Below, piece by piece: positions 44,140-64,000 of a DNA stretch of 64,000 bases. Source of the DNA: Amblyornis subalaris (lineage: Eukaryota; Chordata; Aves; Passeriformes; Ptilonorhynchidae). The DNA is taken from contig JACAXG010000262.1 of assembly GCA_018881555.1 (NCBI GenBank), positions 252,665-316,664 on the forward strand, given 5' to 3'. The notes beneath the pieces are model-generated. The model searched no databases, was not told the origin of the DNA, and worked only from the letters and a program-made list of their open reading frames with translations. Made by a program: the position numbers and the translations under genes. Every line of letters begins with the position of its first letter. The first letter of the stretch is position 1.

Positions 44140-45988
44140 TTTATATCATTCTTTATATCATCGTTAAGAGTAGCAGGTATTGATGTACAATGCATCTGTC
44201 ATCTTATTGTGCTTCCTATGAAAATGTGTGTACATAGTACAGATACCGGAGAGAATTCCACACTTTATACACTTGAAGGCATTCAGAGATCAGTAACAGA
44301 AAAAAAAATGGCACAAGAACAAGGCCTAAATGCTACTGGATGAGTATCTACACTGGCATGATGCATATAGATATATATATATATGTACACATATATATAT
44401 AGTCATATATATTATATATAAGAAATATAAAATGCCGATGACGTAATAACAAAAAAGCGTTTTCTTCAACAGGTGAGCCTCAAGGTCAAATCCCAGCCCC
44501 ATCTTTAAAAGCTTGAATGGGAAAGAGAAAGAAAGAAAATAAATAAATGAAAGGCAATGAAACATTAGGAGAAATCCATAAGAAAATTTATGGATGTGGC
44601 CGACCCGTCGTCTTTGGGTGATCGCTGGATACAAAGGACTGACCCCCAGTTCCTAAGTTTGGTCAGGAAGCAAATAAGAAGAATAAAAATGACAAGAATA
44701 AAAACAAAACTGCAGTTTTGAAATAAAAATTACTAAAAAGACTTATTGCAAAAGCTCTTAAAGATAAGTAGCACTTGGGCCCAAGGAGGGCTCTGGCCTG
44801 GGGGCTGGGAGAGGGGCTGGGGGGACCAAACTGGGACCCCAGAGGGGAGTGGTGGGTGCTGACAGGCCCAGGGGGCAGCGACTTGGTGTCCATGGACCCC
44901 TGGCCAGGGCGGGGCTGTGCCGGGGAGGGCAGCGGCAGCCCTGGGAACCCACAGACACTCCAACCCCCCCGGGGCAGTGGCTGTCAGGGGCTCAAGGGGC
45001 TGGAGCCGCGGCCCCAGAGCCCCCTGTGAGCCTCGGGGGAGTTGGGGCTCCGGCGCCCGCCCGGCCGCAGCGGTGCCAAGGGGGTGTCCCTGGCTGGGCT
45101 GGGCTGGGGGCTACAGCCAAACAAGGCCAGGGGTTTCCTTCTGCCTTTCCCCCCGAGGATGGCTGGGTTTGGGGCCACAGGGTTCCCTGGGGACGGGAGG
45201 GACTGCGGGGCGGGGCTGGCACTGGCCAGGTTGCCCAGAGCCCAGGAGGGGTGGGCAGGGAGGGACAGCGCCCGGCGCCATCAGAGCCGTGGTGGCACCT
45301 CCCAGCTGAGCCCCCTCTGGCGCTCCCGTGGCTGATCCCGGGGCACGGGCCAGGGAAGACGTTCTGGAAAGGTGGAGGTGCCGCGTCTTGGTGCGCACGG
45401 AGTGGCTGGGAGGGCCCGGCGGGGCTGGGCTGCCTGTCCCGGGGAATGGAGGGGCTCTGCGGGGACTCCCGGCCCACTGCCCCGTGCCGGGCACGCCAGG
45501 GGCTCCTCAATGATCCCCCACCAGGCACGGGGGGCCTAGCAAGAGCCGGCCAAGGCGTGGGAGTAGGATGAGCATGGAGACGACGGAGGACAGATGGACA
45601 GGGCTGTGGATGGAGACTGCGGCCAAACGGCTGCTTCTTCTTGGCTTCTGGGTTTTAGTTAAAAAGGCTGAGGGGAGCCGAGGGAGAGCCGGGGCAGGCC
45701 CGTGCCCCGGCCCGCTGTGCGTGTTGCTCCCGCTCCGCGGGATGGCCGGGCTGGAGCGTCCTGGAGTCTCTGAAGGAGCAGGGCAGGCGCGGAGCAGCTG
45801 CCGCAGGGGCCGCACCGGGGTCTGGCATTGCCACTGCCCACCCCGAAATCCGAGGCCGTCGCTCTTGTCCGTGTCCCACCGTGCCGAGGAGCAAAGGCCC
45901 CCTAGATGTGTCTCTCCGCTGGCGCCGGCGGGTAGAAGGGCAGCTCTCGCAGGGCTTTGGTAGCTCAGGTTGTACATCCAGACGTCGG
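44140..45988 (-). other. ASIC1: ASIC1 3' UTR (approximate)
   Basis: Downstream of the ASIC1 TAA (45989-45991) the sequence is GC-rich to about 44.77 kb and then strongly AT-rich to about 44.14 kb, a composition shift typical of a long 3' UTR. No canonical AATAAA is found on the coding strand. An AATAAG near 44746 and TATAAA variants near 44150 are the candidates, so the end is uncertain. Confidence 0.45.
44364..44425. repeat. (TA)n microsatellite
   Basis: Imperfect AT dinucleotide tract inside the probable ASIC1 3' UTR. Confidence 0.9.
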
Positions 45989-62855
<16,867 letters not shown>

Positions 62856-63035
62856 GGTCAGTGCCAGCACCCCGGGGTGGCCACTCTGCTGAGAAGGGAG
62901 CCCGTGGGTGCTCGGTGCCACGGCGGCCTCGTGGGTGCTGTGGGTGCCCAGCCCACGGCAGCCGGGGCAGAGACGCGCCCGGCAGCGCCCGGCAGGGGCA
63001 GATGCTTTGCTGTGCCCTGCTCTTGCCCCCAAGCC

Positions 63036-63102
63036 TACATATGTATATATATACACACGCACAGATATGTGTATATATACATATATAAAAATATATACTT
63101 AT
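63036..63102. repeat. (TA)n/(CA)n microsatellite
   Basis: Mixed TATA/ACAC dinucleotide tract about 200 bp upstream of the ASIC1a start codon. Confidence 0.9.
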
Positions 63103-63319
63103 TTGGATGCAGCCTCTTGCATTTCCTCCCCTCCCACCTCCTCTCTGCCCTCCCCATCCCACGGCAGGACTGGGGTGCTGTGACCCCCCAGCCNCCCACC
63201 TTATGTCCCCCTCCCCTCCCACCTGCCCCCGCTCCCCCTCCACCTTCCACAAATGGCACCGTCGCATCGACAAGCAGATGAAGGAATCAGGAATGCAAAC
63301 CTGGAGTCAGGGCTGGCGG

Positions 63320-63620
63320 CCGTGGCTGGAGCCGGGTCCGTGCTGCTGCCGCTGCGTCGCGGGAGCCGCGCTGGGATGAGCCTCTCGCCGCCGGGAGACG
63401 GGAACGCGGGAGTGGGAGACGTGCGGGCACCGAGGGTGCTGGGGCACCGAGCCCGGCAGTGGCGGGTGAACCGGAAAAGAAGGGGGGGGGAATAAAAATA
63501 GCCCCGTCGGTACCTTGGTGCAAGCGTGGGAGCGGGGATGCGCCGGGGCCTCGCTCAGCGCCGCGCGGGGGGACCGCAGGCGACCATCGCTGGAGAGGAG
63601 GCAGCTGCCGTGTGCGAGGA
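63320..63620 (-). promoter_or_regulatory. ASIC1: CpG-rich region, probable ASIC1a promoter/5' exon
   Basis: CpG density rises at 63.3-63.6 kb upstream of the ASIC1a start. No TATA element or start site can be fixed. Confidence 0.45.
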
Positions 63621-63807
63621 GATAAGAGGAGGAGAAGGAAGGCGAGCAGGAGGCTGCTTCCCTGCCAAACACATGGATACCTCCCCCTGTGGCTATCTGG
63701 GAGCTGGTGATTTCTTCAGATGCATAATCCGCATGAAGTCATTGTCTGAGCGCTGGTGGGGCCGGAGGCCGCGGAGGGTGAGGGGTGCCGCAGGCCGGTG
63801 GGCAGCA

Positions 63808-63850
63808 AGGAGGAGGAGGAGGAGGAGAAGGAGGAGGAGGAGGAGGAGGG
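63808..63850 (+). repeat. (GGA)n purine tract
   Basis: Nearly pure GGA repeat on the plus strand (CCT on the ASIC1 strand), followed by a GT-rich repeat at 63928-63951. Confidence 0.9.
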
Positions 63851-64000
63851 AGAGGCGCAGGAGCGGCGCTCCAGCGATTGCAGGCGCTGGCAGGGGCTGT
63901 TGGTGCTGCTGCCGTGTGCATGTGGGTAATGTGTGTGTGCGTGTGCGTGTGCCGCTCCCATCCCCCAGCGCCTTCCAGGGACGCTCCGGCTCCTCGCTCT

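Noticed and set aside
44849..45571. 240-codon frame and overlapping frames in the GC-rich stretch after ASIC1
   Set aside because: All are low-complexity Gly/Pro/Ala-rich and overlap on both strands; better explained as ASIC1 3' UTR.

Overview
The window is nuclear genomic DNA from a bird. CR1 LINE fragments dominate the interspersed repeats, the gene introns are short, promoters are strongly CpG-rich, and every predicted protein reads as a close vertebrate orthologue. The gene order CERS5 - COX14 - GPD1 - SMARCD1 - ASIC1 matches human 12q13.12 in order and relative orientation. The high GC and compact genes suit an avian microchromosome, but the chromosome and species cannot be fixed from the sequence alone.

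Layout. 1-1020 looks like the tail of an upstream plus-strand gene (by synteny LIMA1, an inference), with two AATAAA signals. CERS5 (+) starts in a repeat-rich CpG promoter at about 3.3-4.1 kb. It runs through 10 coding exons to 22178, with a poly(A) signal at 23232. COX14 (-) has one coding exon at 23580-23738, facing CERS5 tail to tail. Its CpG promoter (24.7-25.2 kb) carries four clustered CACGTG sites and is flanked by a 20-bp minisatellite. GPD1 (-, 8 exons, 28245-32040) and SMARCD1 (-, 13 exons, 34874-41296) follow. After a repeat-bearing intergenic stretch, ASIC1 (-) occupies 45989-62855. It has two alternative first coding regions: the ASIC1a start at 62855 (527 aa) and an ASIC1b start at 49876 (548 aa). 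Both splice to the same nine exons. Every splice junction given keeps frame and has a GT donor and AG acceptor on the coding strand.

The genes share no pathway. CERS5 makes ceramides in the ER, COX14 helps assemble cytochrome c oxidase, GPD1 reduces DHAP in the cytosol, SMARCD1 is a BAF chromatin-remodelling subunit, and ASIC1 is a proton-gated sodium channel. Their linkage is conserved vertebrate synteny.

I found no undescribed system such as a new operon, defence locus or novel gene family. The best leads are regulatory or structural: the E-box array at COX14, AT-rich homeodomain/POU-type islands inside the GC-rich ASIC1 intron, isoform differences at a pH-sensing histidine pair in ASIC1, a CR1 copy ending at a SMARCD1 splice donor, a fold-back CR1 composite, and a near-identical duplicated LTR-like segment.
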